From: Brachypodium distachyon
Lineage: Eukaryota > Streptophyta > Magnoliopsida > Poales > Poaceae
NCBI RefSeq assembly: GCF_000005505.3
Contig: NC_016132.3
Location: forward strand, 17,226,501 to 17,290,500
DNA: 64,000 nt
Direction of reading: 5' to 3'
Both the position numbers and the translations under genes were made by a program. The notes under the pieces were generated by a model, which worked only from the letters and a program-made list of their open reading frames with translations, ran no database searches and had not been told where the DNA came from. Position 1 is the first letter of the stretch. Each line of letters starts with the position of its first letter. Positions 1-12,053 of the stretch are shown here, piece by piece.

Positions 1-489
1 TTGTTCATTTGATGTTCTGAGTCGAATCTGCAGAGTGCCAGTTACTACTTATGCCATATAGATGCATAAGTGAACAAGTTATTTCACTTTACTGGGCCAT
101 GCAGGTTACAATTCATCTGTGTAAAGATAGTTATACACAATCTACATGCGTGCATACATGACGTGCATGTCATATTCTAAAACAAAATGCACACTGATCT
201 AGATGGTTTGAATGCTAAATTGCCCGCGCCGCGAGGAGGTCAAGAGTTAAGTCTTGCTAGTGCTTGCAGATCATAATCGAGACTGTGATGATGCTTCCAG
301 GATGAATATGTTTCATTCTTTTCTCCATTAAGTGAATATGTCAAAACGATATTTCAGAACCCCCACCTATGTTTCTTGACTTGAAACCATTTTTCTGTTC
401 AGCAAAAAGGCAAGAGGATGACATGCTTAATGTGTATCAGCATCGGTATTTGTTTTTCTAATTATTTATTGCCTTTTTTTCTCAAACAG
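1..489 (+). other. Probable intron sequence of the left-edge gene
   Basis: AT-rich sequence with no coding exon that I can recognise. A polypyrimidine tract and a CAG acceptor at 487-489 lead straight into the first visible exon at 490, so at least the right part is intron. The 5' exons of the gene lie outside the window. Confidence 0.55.
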
Positions 490-1794
490 GTTCCAAAACT
501 ATTGCTTCATCGGCTTTTTCCTAATGTGCGATATTCACTTTGGATTGATGGTAAACTTAAACTAGTGAAGGATCCTTATCAGCTATTAGAGAGGTGAACA
601 TTGCATTCTCACTGAGCTCGATCTGCTATTTATTGTAACTGTACTCTTGCACAAAGTCAAGTTACATTCAGTTTAAGTATGCTTTCTGAAAGTAAGTTTG
701 TCTTATTGCTAGTGCCACAGATGCTCCAAGCTGCATCACCTTCTTACTCTAATTTATTTTTGTTTTTTTTCAAAAGTCTGCTCTTAGCTGAATTTCGACA
801 TGATATTTTTCTGATTTCTGTGTACACTGTTATGTTACAGATTCTTGTGGAGGAGAAATGTGACATTCGCTATTTCCAGGCATTACAGGCGCTTTGACGT
901 CTTTGAGGAAGCTGAGGCGAACAAGGCTGGTGGAAAGTACGATAATGCTTCAATTGATAACCAAATAGAGTTCTATAAGAGAGAGGGTTTAACCCATTAT
1001 TCATCAGCTAAGCTTCCTATTACAAGTGGTAATTGCTTCTTCTACTAATTTTTGACATAGCAATGTATGTCTTCCTGATACCATAACAACGCATTACCAT
1101 GAACAGATGTCCCTGAGGGCTGTGTAATAATAAGGGAGCACATACTTATCACCAATCTCTTCACATGCCTTTGGTTTAATGAAGTTGATCGCTTCACCTC
1201 CAGAGATCAGCTAAGCTTTAGCACAGTGAGGGATAAAATAAGGTCAAGAGTTAATTGGACTGCTGACATGTTCCTGGATTGTGAAAGGCGTGATTTTGTT
1301 GTTCAGGTACTTGAGTTACTGCTTTGTTATTATTGTTTGCTGATTGTCTTGAAAAAACAAGAAAGGTAGAACCTACCAAAACATGATTGATAGTAAGACA
1401 CCTTTTAGTCTGGCTTCTAGTAATGGACGCAAGAGTGCTTTGACCCTCTTGTGAAAGAAAACATGATTGATCATGATGCGTTTATTCCAGAATATCATTG
1501 CTATCTGTTATCGCTCACATATATCTTGTGTATGCCATTCTTACTTTACAGGCATACCACAGAGAACTCTTGGAGCAAAGGCTGGCCGTGTTAAGAAGTC
1601 AGCCTCCACCACCGCCTCCTGTGGTGCTTGTGCAACAACCCAGAAAGATGCTCCCAGACAATGCGGCAAAGGAACTTGGGAGAGCTTCCGCAACAAAGAA
1701 GTTAACAGGGAAGCGTACACGGGACAGGAAATCAAGCTCAAAGCGATCCCATCGAACCAAACTCAATGCCGGGAAGGAATCTATTCGGCTGTAG
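490..1794 (+). CDS. TOD1/MUCI70-type glycosyltransferase-like protein (ex-DUF616), 3' part
   Basis: Partial gene running in from the left edge. Four coding exons can be joined in frame: 490-593, 841-1028, 1107-1306 and 1552-1794, with GT–AG introns and a TAG stop at 1792-1794 (245 codons including the stop). The protein shows the family's conserved blocks, in order: a WIDGKL…DPYQLLER stretch, FAISRHYRRFDVFEEAEAN, YDNASID, FYKREGL, SDVPEG, LFTCLWFNEVDRFTSRDQ and FLDCERRDFVVQ. These match plant TOD1/MUCI70 proteins, Golgi type II membrane proteins of the former DUF616 family. Arabidopsis MUCI70 acts in seed-mucilage pectin synthesis. The last exon adds a Pro run and a Lys/Arg-rich tail. The N-terminal anchor is off-window, so family membership is firm but the substrate is not known. 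Confidence 0.9.
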
Positions 1795-1935
1795 ATATCC
1801 TGGCAATATTTTGCTCCCAAATGATCAGGGATCCTTCCAACATGGCTCTTATTTAACATGTATCCATGGTCCCCTCCCAAAGGCTCGAAAATTTTGTCAG
1901 GATTTGTTGATAGAGGATTACAATTTTTTGGTGTA

Positions 1936-1955
1936 AATAAACATTTTAGAATAAA
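1936..1955 (+). terminator. Poly(A) signals of the MUCI70-like gene
   Basis: Two AATAAA hexamers (1936-1941 and 1950-1955) lie 140-160 bases after the stop codon, in the AT-rich DNA expected of a plant 3' UTR. No other strong signal lies between the stop and the facing kinase gene. Confidence 0.5.
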
Positions 1956-1959
1956 AGAT

Positions 1960-2739
1960 GGGTTCACATACAGCTGCTTCAGTTCAATGCATCTTTTTTT
2001 TTTGGAGGGGAACAGGGTTTCCAGATGATAGGTCAGTAAAAGCTCATGTAATCATGGTTGGTACACCAACACCAGGATAACCTTTTGGGTTCTCTCAGAA
2101 AAGCTAACCTTTTGTGTTCAGAAGTTTTTTTTTTTTTTGGTAAGTGTTCAGAAGTTAAAAGGCTAACCTTTTTGGGTTCAGAAATTAGAAGGCCAGTAGC
2201 CTTCAAAGGAGCCGCAGTGTTGCTATCTGATCTGACCTTTTTGGATCAAGTTGCACTCACTAATGATCAAGGAAGCTGAGGCGCTGTACGTGTAGAACTC
2301 GTGCTCGCTCGTGGACGCGGCCGTCCGCCGCGCGCAAGGGCGGACCGTGGGCCATGTGATGGCGCCCTGGAGGCGGAAGCATTGCTACACAGAGTCGCCC
2401 AGCAGCCCGAAGTATACTATAGAAATATCAGGATTCAGGAACCTCTTCAAACAAATTTTCAACACAATCCAGCATACAGCTTGCACAATTACACATTTCT
2501 CAGAGACTTGACACATTCAATACGTGCGTATTGGATGAGTTTCAGCTTAGCTGGTGCCACTCAGCCAAGATTCGTGTATCAATTCGAGACAAGAAAATTT
2601 CAAGAAGACCAAGTATTTATTGTGTTCTGTAGAAGAAAAAGGGCGTGTTTTCTGTTATATACCACGAAGAAAATTTTGATTTACAGGGCTGTGATGTACC
2701 TGATAACACAAATTGGAAAGAAGAGGAGGAGACAAATAA
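1960..2739. other. Interval between two convergent genes, with a GC-rich block
   Basis: This holds the 3' flank of the rightward gene and the 3' UTR of the leftward kinase. At 2279-2420 a GC-rich block stands out from AT-rich neighbours and is open on the + strand for about 60 codons (a stretch reading DAAVRRAQGRTVGHVM). I do not recognise it; it may be a captured exon fragment. At 2113-2175 a short phrase around 'aagctaaccttttt' and 'gttcagaa' is repeated. I see no complete gene. Confidence 0.4.
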
Positions 2740-5514
2740 TTACAGAAGCTTTGGTGGTGGAGGCCCTGAGAAATCAGGTGGGCTATACGAGAGCTTTTGG
2801 ATCCAGTTGGCAAGTCTATTCTTATTTTGGTCCTGAGCTTCCTGGCAGCTGGCGCTCGGGATCTTGTCAAGTGTTCCATCCCTATCAAGAACTGTCTTGA
2901 GATTTTCAAGGATTGGGACTACCTCACTAAACTCGGGCCTCTTATCTGGTTGAGAAGACCAGCATTGCTCCATCAATTGCCGTAATGGTGCCGGGCAGCT
3001 CGAAGGAACCACCGGTCTCAAGTTCTGAAATGAGAATTTATGCTTGTCATTTTCGTTACCAAACAATTCACTGATGTAAGGTAAGTACAGTCAATTCATG
3101 TACCAACAATTGATGTGTAAAACTGAATGTTTCTCGAGGTAATTTCCTCGCTATGAATGAAAACAAATTGCAAAGTCCTGGATAGGGAGGATAGGGTATC
3201 AGAACTAGAAATACCTTGTTAACAACTGCAAACGCTGCTTGGACTGGAGTCATCTCTTCATAAGGGATTGAGCCACTAACCAGTTCCCACAAGAGAAGGC
3301 CAAAACTATAAACATCAACTTTCCGACCATATGGCTTGCGCTTACACATCTCCGGTGCCATCCACCTATATGTACCTGGGTCATCTTCCAGTGTATTGCA
3401 GTATACATCTTCAAAAGCTACTCCAAAATCAACAACCTTTGCACAATACTCTCCATCAAATAGAATGTTCTCAGGCTTCACATCACGGTGAATTACTCCT
3501 TGCGAGTGAATGTATTCCATGCCATGTGCAATATCCAGGGCAATGGAAATAATCTTCTCCAAAGGAAGACTTTTGCACTCCAGCTTGCGCAAAAAAGCTC
3601 TCAGAGAACCCCCAGACAGGAACTCAGTGATGACACAATAGACAGGTGGACAGCTACATGCTCCAACCAGCTAAACAAAATATTGAGAACGGATTAAAAC
3701 AACTATTAGATGATAGCTACAGAACCAACACGATCAAATGTTGCAACAGTCCGATGATATAGCCTTTTTAGCGTTGAATCGGATGATAGCTTAAGAAAAA
3801 AATGTTTAAAAATGTAAATAAACAATGTGGTAAAATACAGCTGAGGTGATCCCAGTAGTCTAATACCAAACATAAGAAAATGCTTTTGTTTCTTTTTCTC
3901 TTAAATACTTCTCAAGGTACATAAATTAGTGACCTTACGCTATGAGTTTGACAACTATGACGACATTGATTAAACTGATGGGGATGGGAGTAGTTAGATA
4001 ATTATGACAAGTCAAACATGTTGATTAGGATATTTCTCATGTGTGCTTGTCATCTCCAAGGGAAGGTATTTCTTTTTTGAGTGACAGCGGAAGATACCAG
4101 CATTGCAGGGGTATATTCTCCATATGTTCTAAGGGGAAACACTCTTGATCTACTGGCAGAAGAGTCGTGCTTGCAGAAAACTGGAAAATACGTAAGTTTA
4201 CAATTATGCCTCAAGCTATTGCTAATCGAATATTCCAATGAATATAATGCATTTTGCACTTTTTAGATATTTCATGTGTGCTCCATACTGACTCAATGGC
4301 ATAAAATTCCCGAAACCAAGTACTTAAAGTTCTATGAATAAATAGAAAGGCACAATTACAGAATAACTAATGGTTACCTTGCTGTTTTTTAAGGATAAAT
4401 GCTAACTCACACGTAATGCATAGGTAGAAACAACAGAAGAAAATATGTGTGGAAGTTTAGCTAGTACCTTAATGACATTATGATGATCTAGCCGAGACAG
4501 AATGGTAACTTCTGTAGTGAACTGCTTCTCAAGCCGAGCAGCCAATTCCGTATCTTCACCGTCATCAGGTAGCCTGATAAATTTGACAGCAACAGGCTGC
4601 TCCTTGTAGATTCCATGGAACAAACGACTATACGCTCCTGATGCAAATCTATGGCCAATGAGCAACTGTGAGCGGTCGACCGTCCATCTCTCAAGTATCT
4701 CCAATGCAGTAATCTTTGATACTCCTCCACTGTCATGGTTCCTTGGCCAGGAAGAGGCTCTTCTAGATTGCAATATGCTTGCTGCTCTCGTCGAGGAAAA
4801 GGCAAAGGGGGGATTGTCATCCACTGACCGTGCTGAACTAGACTTCCTTTGCCGCTGCGGAGAGGAGAACCTCTTGCTGGCAGCTTTTGCCTCCCTAAAA
4901 ACGTCGGAGATGACACGCCGGGGGATAGGGGATTTTGCTCTCCTTTTTGGCTGTGATCCATCTCCTGCGACCTTAAAAGATACACTTCGTACATTGGGAT
5001 CACCAGCTAGTGTTGCATCCTTTGCAAAGAAAGGAGATGGGCCTGGGCTAGAACATACCCTCTGCAACCTAATGCTTTGTTCCTCAGAGTGGAAAGAGAA
5101 CTCCAGCATGTCTGAGCTTCCATCCTCCGTAGTCCGGCCTAGACTGTTTCCCACAGGTTCAACCTCACGATCTTGCTTCACCGATGTTTCTTTCAATGAG
5201 TCTTCACTAATCACACCCTGTTGTTTCAGTTGACCATCTAAGAACACATCTTTCGGCTTTTGATCTGCCAAAGCTGCCGATGGTGCCTTCGGAATAGACG
5301 GCCTTGCCGGGTTTGAGGCTGCTACGACTTTGGCTCTTGGTTGTAAAACATGTGCAGGAATCTTAAGCTCTGAGCTGAATGCTCTCTGCTTCAACGCAAC
5401 CCAGCGGTCAAACTGGTCATCAAAATCACCAAGCTTCTCCCTGCCGGAGCTAGACCTGACAACGGAGTGCGAGAACCTGGTGCGGCCCACCCAAGAGTAG
5501 TCATCCTCATCCAT
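2740..5514 (-). CDS. Raf-like (MAPKKK-type) serine/threonine protein kinase
   Basis: Three coding exons: 5514-4468, 3670-3215 and 3024-2740. Their lengths (1047, 456 and 285 nt) are all multiples of three, giving 595 aa. The ATG at 5514 opens with MDEDDYSWVGRTRFSHSVV, which resembles the start of plant Raf-like group C kinases (HT1-related). Residues 1-285 are a low-complexity Ser/Pro-rich regulatory part. The kinase domain starts near 286 (glycine loop FASGAYSRLF, with the invariant Lys near 311 in VAVKF). The catalytic loop HRDVKPEN lies near 410-417, with DFG near 430 and GTYRWMAPE in the activation segment. All catalytic residues are present, so the kinase should be active. Such kinases act in the cytosol in stress, hormone or stomatal signalling; the exact role is not visible here. 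The reading through the large first intron relies on splice-site inspection. Confidence 0.92.
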
Positions 5515-6560
5515 CTCCTCTCAGAAACCTCAAGTCAACCAGATCGGTGAACAACAGAATACTATAGGGCCGCCCAAACTTGCAGCAAGAACTGAATCAG
5601 AGTAACTCAGATGATGATAACCTGATGCTAGAATTCACCACGGAAGGCCGAAAACGATCCACTGCATTTGATCACTCCCCACGAGGCAAGGAATCCCACA
5701 ATGCCTGCCACCTGCTCGATTGCTCGATTCTGACGCGCCATTGGGTCAGATTCAATCAATCGCCTCCTCCACTTCCTAAACCTGAACCCATATTTTGGAA
5801 TCAAACACTCAAACAAACAGTACAGTAAAAAAAAATCAAGAACCAAAACATGGTAATCGCATCGCGATCGGTGTTTGGTTTTGCATCTGAAGCTCACCAG
5901 ACTGATTGGCAGAATCTACCGAACGAGGAAGAAATAAGGGCAGCTAGCAGACCAATCGGTGGAACAAACAAAGCAACCGGTTTGGGAAAGCAAAAGGCAT
6001 GGACCAAACAACGGGCCGTACCCCGTACTACATGTCTCGGCGAAGATAGAGGGAGTGGTGAGGTGAGTGCGGAAGGGAAAGCGAAATGCGTCGCTCCTCC
6101 CAAGCAAACTACTCCTCCATAGAAGAGCACTACAGTAGTATATCCTTGTTCTGGCGGCTACCGGGGATTCATTCATTCGAAGCCCATTCGTCCGTCCCAC
6201 GCCAAATCCCCCATCTCTGACTCTGACGCCACCCAAAAAGAAGAGCTTTCCTAAATCAAGCCGAATCTAATCTGAATGAAGGAAAAGGGGATTAACCACC
6301 ACCCCCGATCGAACCGGGGGAAACAACCGATTATAGCGGGGACAAACGGGCCGAATTCGAGATCACGGGGAGCACAAGGGGACGGAAGAAGAAAAGGGGA
6401 AGAACCAAAAATGGGGGAAAAGGAAAAGAATGTTGTTAGTCACATCAGAAAGCACGGGAAAGGCGAGGGCGAATCGCTTACCCCGGGAAAAAGCTTCTAC
6501 GCCTTGCTCGTCCTCGTCGCGGATGCAGCAGAGATACTACCACCACGCAACATCGTCTAG
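5515..6560 (-). promoter_or_regulatory. Probable 5' leader of the kinase gene, with a leader intron
   Basis: Upstream of the kinase ATG there is no coding exon. Read on the minus strand, a good donor (CCCGGG|GTAAGCG, about 6482-6490) and an acceptor after a pyrimidine-rich stretch (GCTGCAAG, about 5580) suggest one leader intron of about 0.9 kb. The leader exon would then lie at about 6490-6560. This is inference from splice signals only; a cDNA read would settle it. Confidence 0.35.
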
Positions 6561-8470
6561 CTGCGACCTTGAGTCATCAGTGCTCAGAGTCCCCACGGCA
6601 GGCTCGTCCTGCTCGTGGAAAATGCGGGGATACGATGCGACCCGATGCTCTTCCGTGGAAGCAAGGAAGCGGGGTCTTGCTGAGAACTGTACGGCGGGGA
6701 GACTTGCTGGTACAGGGTAAAAATTTGTTTGTTTGCTGCAATTATTTGAGGCGGATAGTCAGGCGTTCATCGGTTGGCCAGCTTATCACTTATCAGGATT
6801 TGGGGAAGCTCTGCCGATGGCGATGCGAGCTTTTGGCTCGATGGATGGGATGATTTTATAATTTTTATTTGATTTGCCACACCTCCCTGTCCCGTTGTTG
6901 TTGCGTGGACGTCGCCGTAGGGCCCCGAGCGAGAGGTGGCAACTGGCAAGTGGCAAGTCTGATTGGCATCCATGGGTCCTGCCTGAAGGGGAGGCTTTGA
7001 CCGGGAGATCTTGATTCTGCTGCTTCTGCTTCTGCTTGGAGTGCTCCCGAGTCCCAACTGCTACGGGGCAAAGTGGGCCGGCGAGTTCGGATGCCACGAG
7101 ACAAGCACGCGCCCGCCGCGGCGTTGGCATCGTAGAACCTCGTGCGTTTGGTCGGCTGGCTGGCTGGCCGCCGACCCTCGTGCGCGCTGGGAGTCAGGGC
7201 ACGGCAGCGGAGGCCGTGGAGAAGTTCTTTTTTCTTTTTTTGAGGGGGTCGGCCGGTGGAGAAGTTGGAGTCAATGGCGTGCATTGTTGTTGTCTCGGCC
7301 TGGCTGGGCCTCGCTCGCGGCCTTGTTCCGGGAAGAAAATCGATTAGCACGGCCTCCTCGCAGCATGGGCTGTTTTGCATGCGCTTGGTACGATGGTACT
7401 GTAAGGTGTTTCCTCAGGCCGCAAGGATGGGCCTGGGCTTATATAAGTAAGCCGCGAGCAATTCTGTGGGCGGGCGGGTCTCGGAGGAGTGGCGTGCTTG
7501 GGCAGGCCTGGCATGGCTCGCTTCGTGGGCTGTTAGATCGGGCCGCACGTGGCCTGCTCACCCTTACTGCCGCGCGTATGGGCTTCCTGGGTAGGTCGAA
7601 TGACTGGGCCTCCACAAGTAAGGAGTGCGCGAGCAATTCCGTAGCATTTTTTTTCTTCTTTTGTAGGTGCGGAAGCTTCATCTGAAGCGACCGATGAACC
7701 GAACAGGTGTCACCGGCTAATCCGATCCACAATGTGCGCCACAAGCAGGGCACACAACACAACACGCATGATTTAGATAATTAGATTCAGTTCCGCGGCT
7801 TCCGCGTGATCATCCCAAGTCCCCCGACCGTGCGTGCAGTGTACCGTGGCCAATCAGTGCGACCACGGACCATCAGACGACCAGCTTAATTAAGTGCTTA
7901 ATTAGTTCGATTAGAATCTCAATGGAAAGTGAAGGACTGTTGGCGGGGGCCTAGCTAGCTAGAGATGTCTGTCATTCAGCTTCTCTGCAGCTTCCGTTGC
8001 AGTCACGGGGCGCCAAATTAATGTTATAGCTTCAGCTAGGAAGCTCACGCTAACCTTCCTCTGCAACCAAAACTTGATCTCCCTGCCGTCGGTTAATCCC
8101 AGCTTTTGTTCGTTTGTGATTTTATTGGATTGTAGATAAGATAAACTGGTTATGAACTTATATATGTGTGACCGGTGGAAGAGCTTTATCTGCACTTAGG
8201 ACATTTGGGGCACGTATGTGTATGATGAACAGATGACTTGGTTATCAGTGGTATCATCCATGTGCAGTGATCTGCTTTTAAGAAATTTATATATGATCGG
8301 GGACCGTGGGTGCCATCTATTAGCTGCAGCCTGCTGCATGCATACAACAGTCCGCACAGAATTGTCATATGTTGTTAATATAGGATTTTTATTTGTTATG
8401 TGTAGAAAACAGAAATTCAAAGTGGTGCCAAAAGCATGTGCTCCAGGCTGACCAAATGTTTATTTAGAAA
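6561..8470. other. Intergenic stretch, no gene recognised
   Basis: This includes the presumed promoter side of the kinase gene (about 6560-6900). A GC-rich part at 6900-7700 has several long but overlapping open frames on both strands; their codon pattern and lack of any family motif suggest they are by-products of high GC. From 7750 it turns AT-rich. I see no RNA gene or complete repeat here. Confidence 0.4.
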
Positions 8471-8477
8471 AAACATG

Positions 8478-8580
8478 TAATTCCTCTGTCCGAAAATAAG
8501 TGACTTATATTTGTATAGATTCTTCTTATACACGTCACATTTTTCGTGTTATTTATACGTCTTAAAAAATCTCATTGAAA
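8478..8580. mobile_element. Decayed Stowaway-type MITE arm
   Basis: The sequence starts with CCTCTGTCCGAAAATAAGTG and goes on with the 'acttatatttgtatag…' phrase common to grass Stowaway elements. The matching right-hand inverted terminus is missing or decayed, so this is a one-armed relic. Confidence 0.5.
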
Positions 8581-9037
8581 AAGCCAATACGCCAAAGTCA
8601 ATAACAGCTCACCACATGAAAAAGTGATGAGTTTTGCATCTTCCGTTAAAATAAGACAAATTTAATGTTTTACATATTTTTTTTAGAACATTGGATTTTT
8701 CTTTTCTATTTTCCTAGAGAGAGAAAAAAAATCCTTCTAACGAAAATTTACAGGTACATAAAAAAGCATGAATATTTATGTCTATCTTGAAAGTTTCGAA
8801 ATAGTTTTAACACTTATTTTTTCTGACTTTTTACGGTTCATCCTTGAGCCAAAACGCTGCACAAGTAGAACAACATTAAGTCTCATTTTAATAAAAGTGG
8901 GGCTGGAGAGCAAACCCTATTCCTCTAAAAAAAATGGACTGTCCAATTTTTTGTTCAGACCCCTATTTGACAAATTGAGATGATTCTCTCTTTTTTTTCT
9001 AGAAGTTCAACAGTTGTCCGTTGCGAATACCTGAATA

Positions 9038-9149
9038 CTCCCCCGTCTCATATTAAGTGACTCAAATTTATCCAAATATTGATACATCTATGTCTAAAAA
9101 GCATCTACATACATGTAATAAAAAATTACTTAATATGGGATGGAGGGGC
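9038..9149. mobile_element. Stowaway-type MITE, about 112 bp, both ends present
   Basis: The left end CTCCCCCGTCTCATATTAAG is the inverted match, with few changes, of the right end ACTTAATATGGGATGGAGGGG. A TA precedes the left end (9036-9037); the right TA is decayed. No coding capacity. Such elements are moved by Tc1/mariner transposases. Confidence 0.8.
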
Positions 9150-10550
9150 ATTTCTGAGATGCGACTAGAATTACTGCGAACGTTTTGACTTGCGATCTAA
9201 ACCACGCTTCAAGTGATCTGGCAATATACGCGCTCCATGAACTCGAGACGCAAAGCACCAAAAACTTTGCGTTTTCTTCTCGTCGTCCCGATAGAAAATA
9301 AAAAACTCCCACCATGTTCCCCGAGGAAGACTTGACCAATTCGAGGGGTTAGAGATGACTGGACAATTAACATAGTGATCGCCAGCTGCAAGATTCTTAA
9401 TTTTTACCATGAAAACTCGACGCCAGCAGAAAGCTATATATATCGAACTATAGATAATGCGTGAAGCGTCCTTCGGGCATGACGCTGTCCAAGAAACCAG
9501 AAAGGACTTACAATACAGAGTTTGATTAATTCCTTCAAGATGGAAAATAGTAATGTCTGATATGATCTTTGCTATGTTAAGTTGACTCTGAATATCACCA
9601 ATTCAATACAGGCTCGTGTGCGTACGTTTTCATGTTTGATACTATTTGATGTTATCTTCGCTATGCTCAGTTGACTTCTGGATTTTACACCAATTCAAAT
9701 AGACTTCTACATACATCACACCAGACTCAGATCACCGGAGTACGTCTTCGGTACGACCGTATCAATTTCTTCCGAATGTACACCTACCACATCACAGTAC
9801 AAAGTTAAGTATAATCTGACCCCTGATGAGACCCCAAGGGCATGCAGCTATAGCTGATGAAACAGACACAAATTGGCAGAAACGGCGACTGCTTCATTCG
9901 ATGAATTATGCCAAGCTGCCAACGAACCAACAAACCATGGCTCCTTTGCCCAAAAGTCAAGAGGAGGACAGTGCCCAACCCGAGGCAGTTCGCCGTCGAT
10001 CCTTGGCGTTGCCACTTGCCATTGGCCAGCATCCAAGCTCCAAAAACTGTACATGTCACCATCTGCGTGCAAGGATGGCTGGACGCATATAGATTCCTGC
10101 CTGCCTTATCCTTGTTCCTGACGTTGGTCCATGGCGTGCGTGCAGCCTTTGCTGACCCATTCAGTTGATCGGTTCGCCACAAGAACGGTAAAAAAAAAGA
10201 AAGAACAAAGTGTTTTAACCAAGCACAGAGTTTGGCAGCTACCGGCCCTTGGAACATTAGCCACCACGTACTCCGACTAATTAAGACACTAATGGTCACT
10301 GTCTTTGGAAAAGGGCAGCCAATTGCGGATCGTCGCTTAATCTCCCTTGCGATAACACTCACTTGTTGGACGCAGGACAAAGGGTTAAAACAGATATGGA
10401 TGCAAAAGAGCGTGCATATGCACGTACGTGTACGTGACACAAGTTCCCTTCACTCCTACGAAATTAATCAGCGTCGTTGGGTCGTTAATCTCGATTGATT
10501 GAGTTGATGGCAAGACATTTCACCTCGCTTAGCCTCTAAACTCAGTTTAA
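9150..10550. other. Intergenic stretch, no gene recognised
   Basis: Mixed-composition sequence. Near 9600 and 9660 two short related phrases occur ('gctatgttaagttgactctg' and 'gctatgctcagttgacttct'), which suggests a small diverged local duplication. Open frames around 9826-10440 on both strands overlap one another and show no family motif, so I do not call a gene. Confidence 0.35.
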
Positions 10551-10555
10551 TTTAG

Positions 10556-10660
10556 TACTTCCTCCGTCTCATATTAAGTGACTCAAATTTGTTCAAATAT
10601 GGATGTATCTATACTTACAAAACTTTTAGATACATGTAATAGAAAGTCACGGAGTTGAAC
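10556..10660. mobile_element. Stowaway-type MITE relic, left arm
   Basis: CTTCCTCCGTCTCATATTAA starts a copy closely related to the element at 9038-9149, sharing the 'gtgactcaaattt' and 'gatacatgtaata' phrases. The right inverted terminus is truncated near 10650. Confidence 0.65.
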
Positions 10661-12053
10661 AGCAGTACTCCGTACTTCTACTTCGTCTTGAATCAACGAG
10701 CAAAGCAATCGGTTGGAACAGTGCAAAGACGCTAATTAATCATCCTCACATGGGGGCCGCCCGGCCGGGCCGGGATGGATTGATCGATTACTAATGACGC
10801 TGCAGCACGGAGATCAAGCGATTAATTAGCGTACACACAAGTCAACAAGGAGCAGCTGGCTAACTAGCTCGATCATGTACTCCACGGAGACTTCCACGGC
10901 TCCAGAGTTTACCAGTCTACTCCATGTCTCTTCATACTGAAGAAAACGACTGGCTGCACTGTACAGATGTCTATAACTCCCACGGCCGTCCAACCAGTCA
11001 ACCAGCAGTTCTTAGTGGCATTTTTTGCTTTCTGCATTCTACTCCATTTTTGCTTTCGATCTCCATTCTACTTTGCTTTGCATTGTTTAATTTGTTGTAA
11101 AGTGAAGAAGAGCCATGTGCCCGTAACCCTGGTACGCACCACCGAAGCTATCTATTTTGGTAAGTACTGCTTCCTCCGATGGTATTACTTGTCTCAAATT
11201 AAAAAACGTCTAGATATATGTAATATTTCGACAAGTAATTCCGATTACAGGGATTAGTACTGTATAAGGTGCACCGATGGTAGTTCTAGCAGCAGGGAGC
11301 TAGTGCCGGCCATCGACCGCGAGCTGCTGGCGCGCACACACACCACATCTCCTCTCCCAATGGCGAGATGGTCAACCGGACAGTCTAACCACTGGTGGCT
11401 CTCACGGCGCTGGACGAAAGCGACATTTCTTTGACCCGAATCGATGATATAAATTAAAAAAAATTGACACTTCATTTGCAACAATTACAGTTTGTAAGAA
11501 CGTGCTGCGATCGCCGTGAATCTGAAGAATTACGGTTGCTCGTTCATCGCATCAAAGGCGAAGATGGTGTGACACTCTTGTCAGGAAATCGGTGTAGGTA
11601 CTGCTATCACTGGCGGAGTTCCTTATTCCTTCTTGTGTCAGACTGCTAGATTTGGGAGAATTCAGAAAGCTGCGATCCCGAGGACGATAAGGATTAGACG
11701 GTACCTTCTTAGCTAAAATAAACGAAATGGGCATGTGCTGTTTGCATCCATGAAAGGGAGGGAGGAAGGAGAAAGATTTCTGCAGGGTAACTGAAGAAGG
11801 AAACGGGCAGAATTAATGGCATCGAATGGAAGGTAAATTAGGCACAATTAGAAGTTCAGAACCGTTCTTGGTCAGAAGACAACACCAGGAGCTCAAAGAG
11901 GGATTCTTTCGGTTAATTCCTTCGCGAGCAAAAATTACAAGAAAGCACCGAGGACGAGCCGATCGAAATTCGAAACAATTACGTACTGCTGCAAGGACCG
12001 GAGCAGTACTCAAGACTGTATACTCTACGCGCGCGCGGAGCACGGCCGGCCGG
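10661..12053. other. Intergenic stretch, including the 3' flank of the VQ gene
   Basis: A weak Stowaway-like relic lies at about 11170-11260 ('cttcctccgatggtattact…'). The last 100-200 bases before 12054 are the expected 3' UTR of the leftward VQ gene. No other gene or RNA is recognisable. Confidence 0.35.

Noticed and set aside
1541..1967. Minus-strand frames opposite the last MUCI70 exon
   Set aside because: They are shadows of the + strand exon, whose product matches the family exactly.
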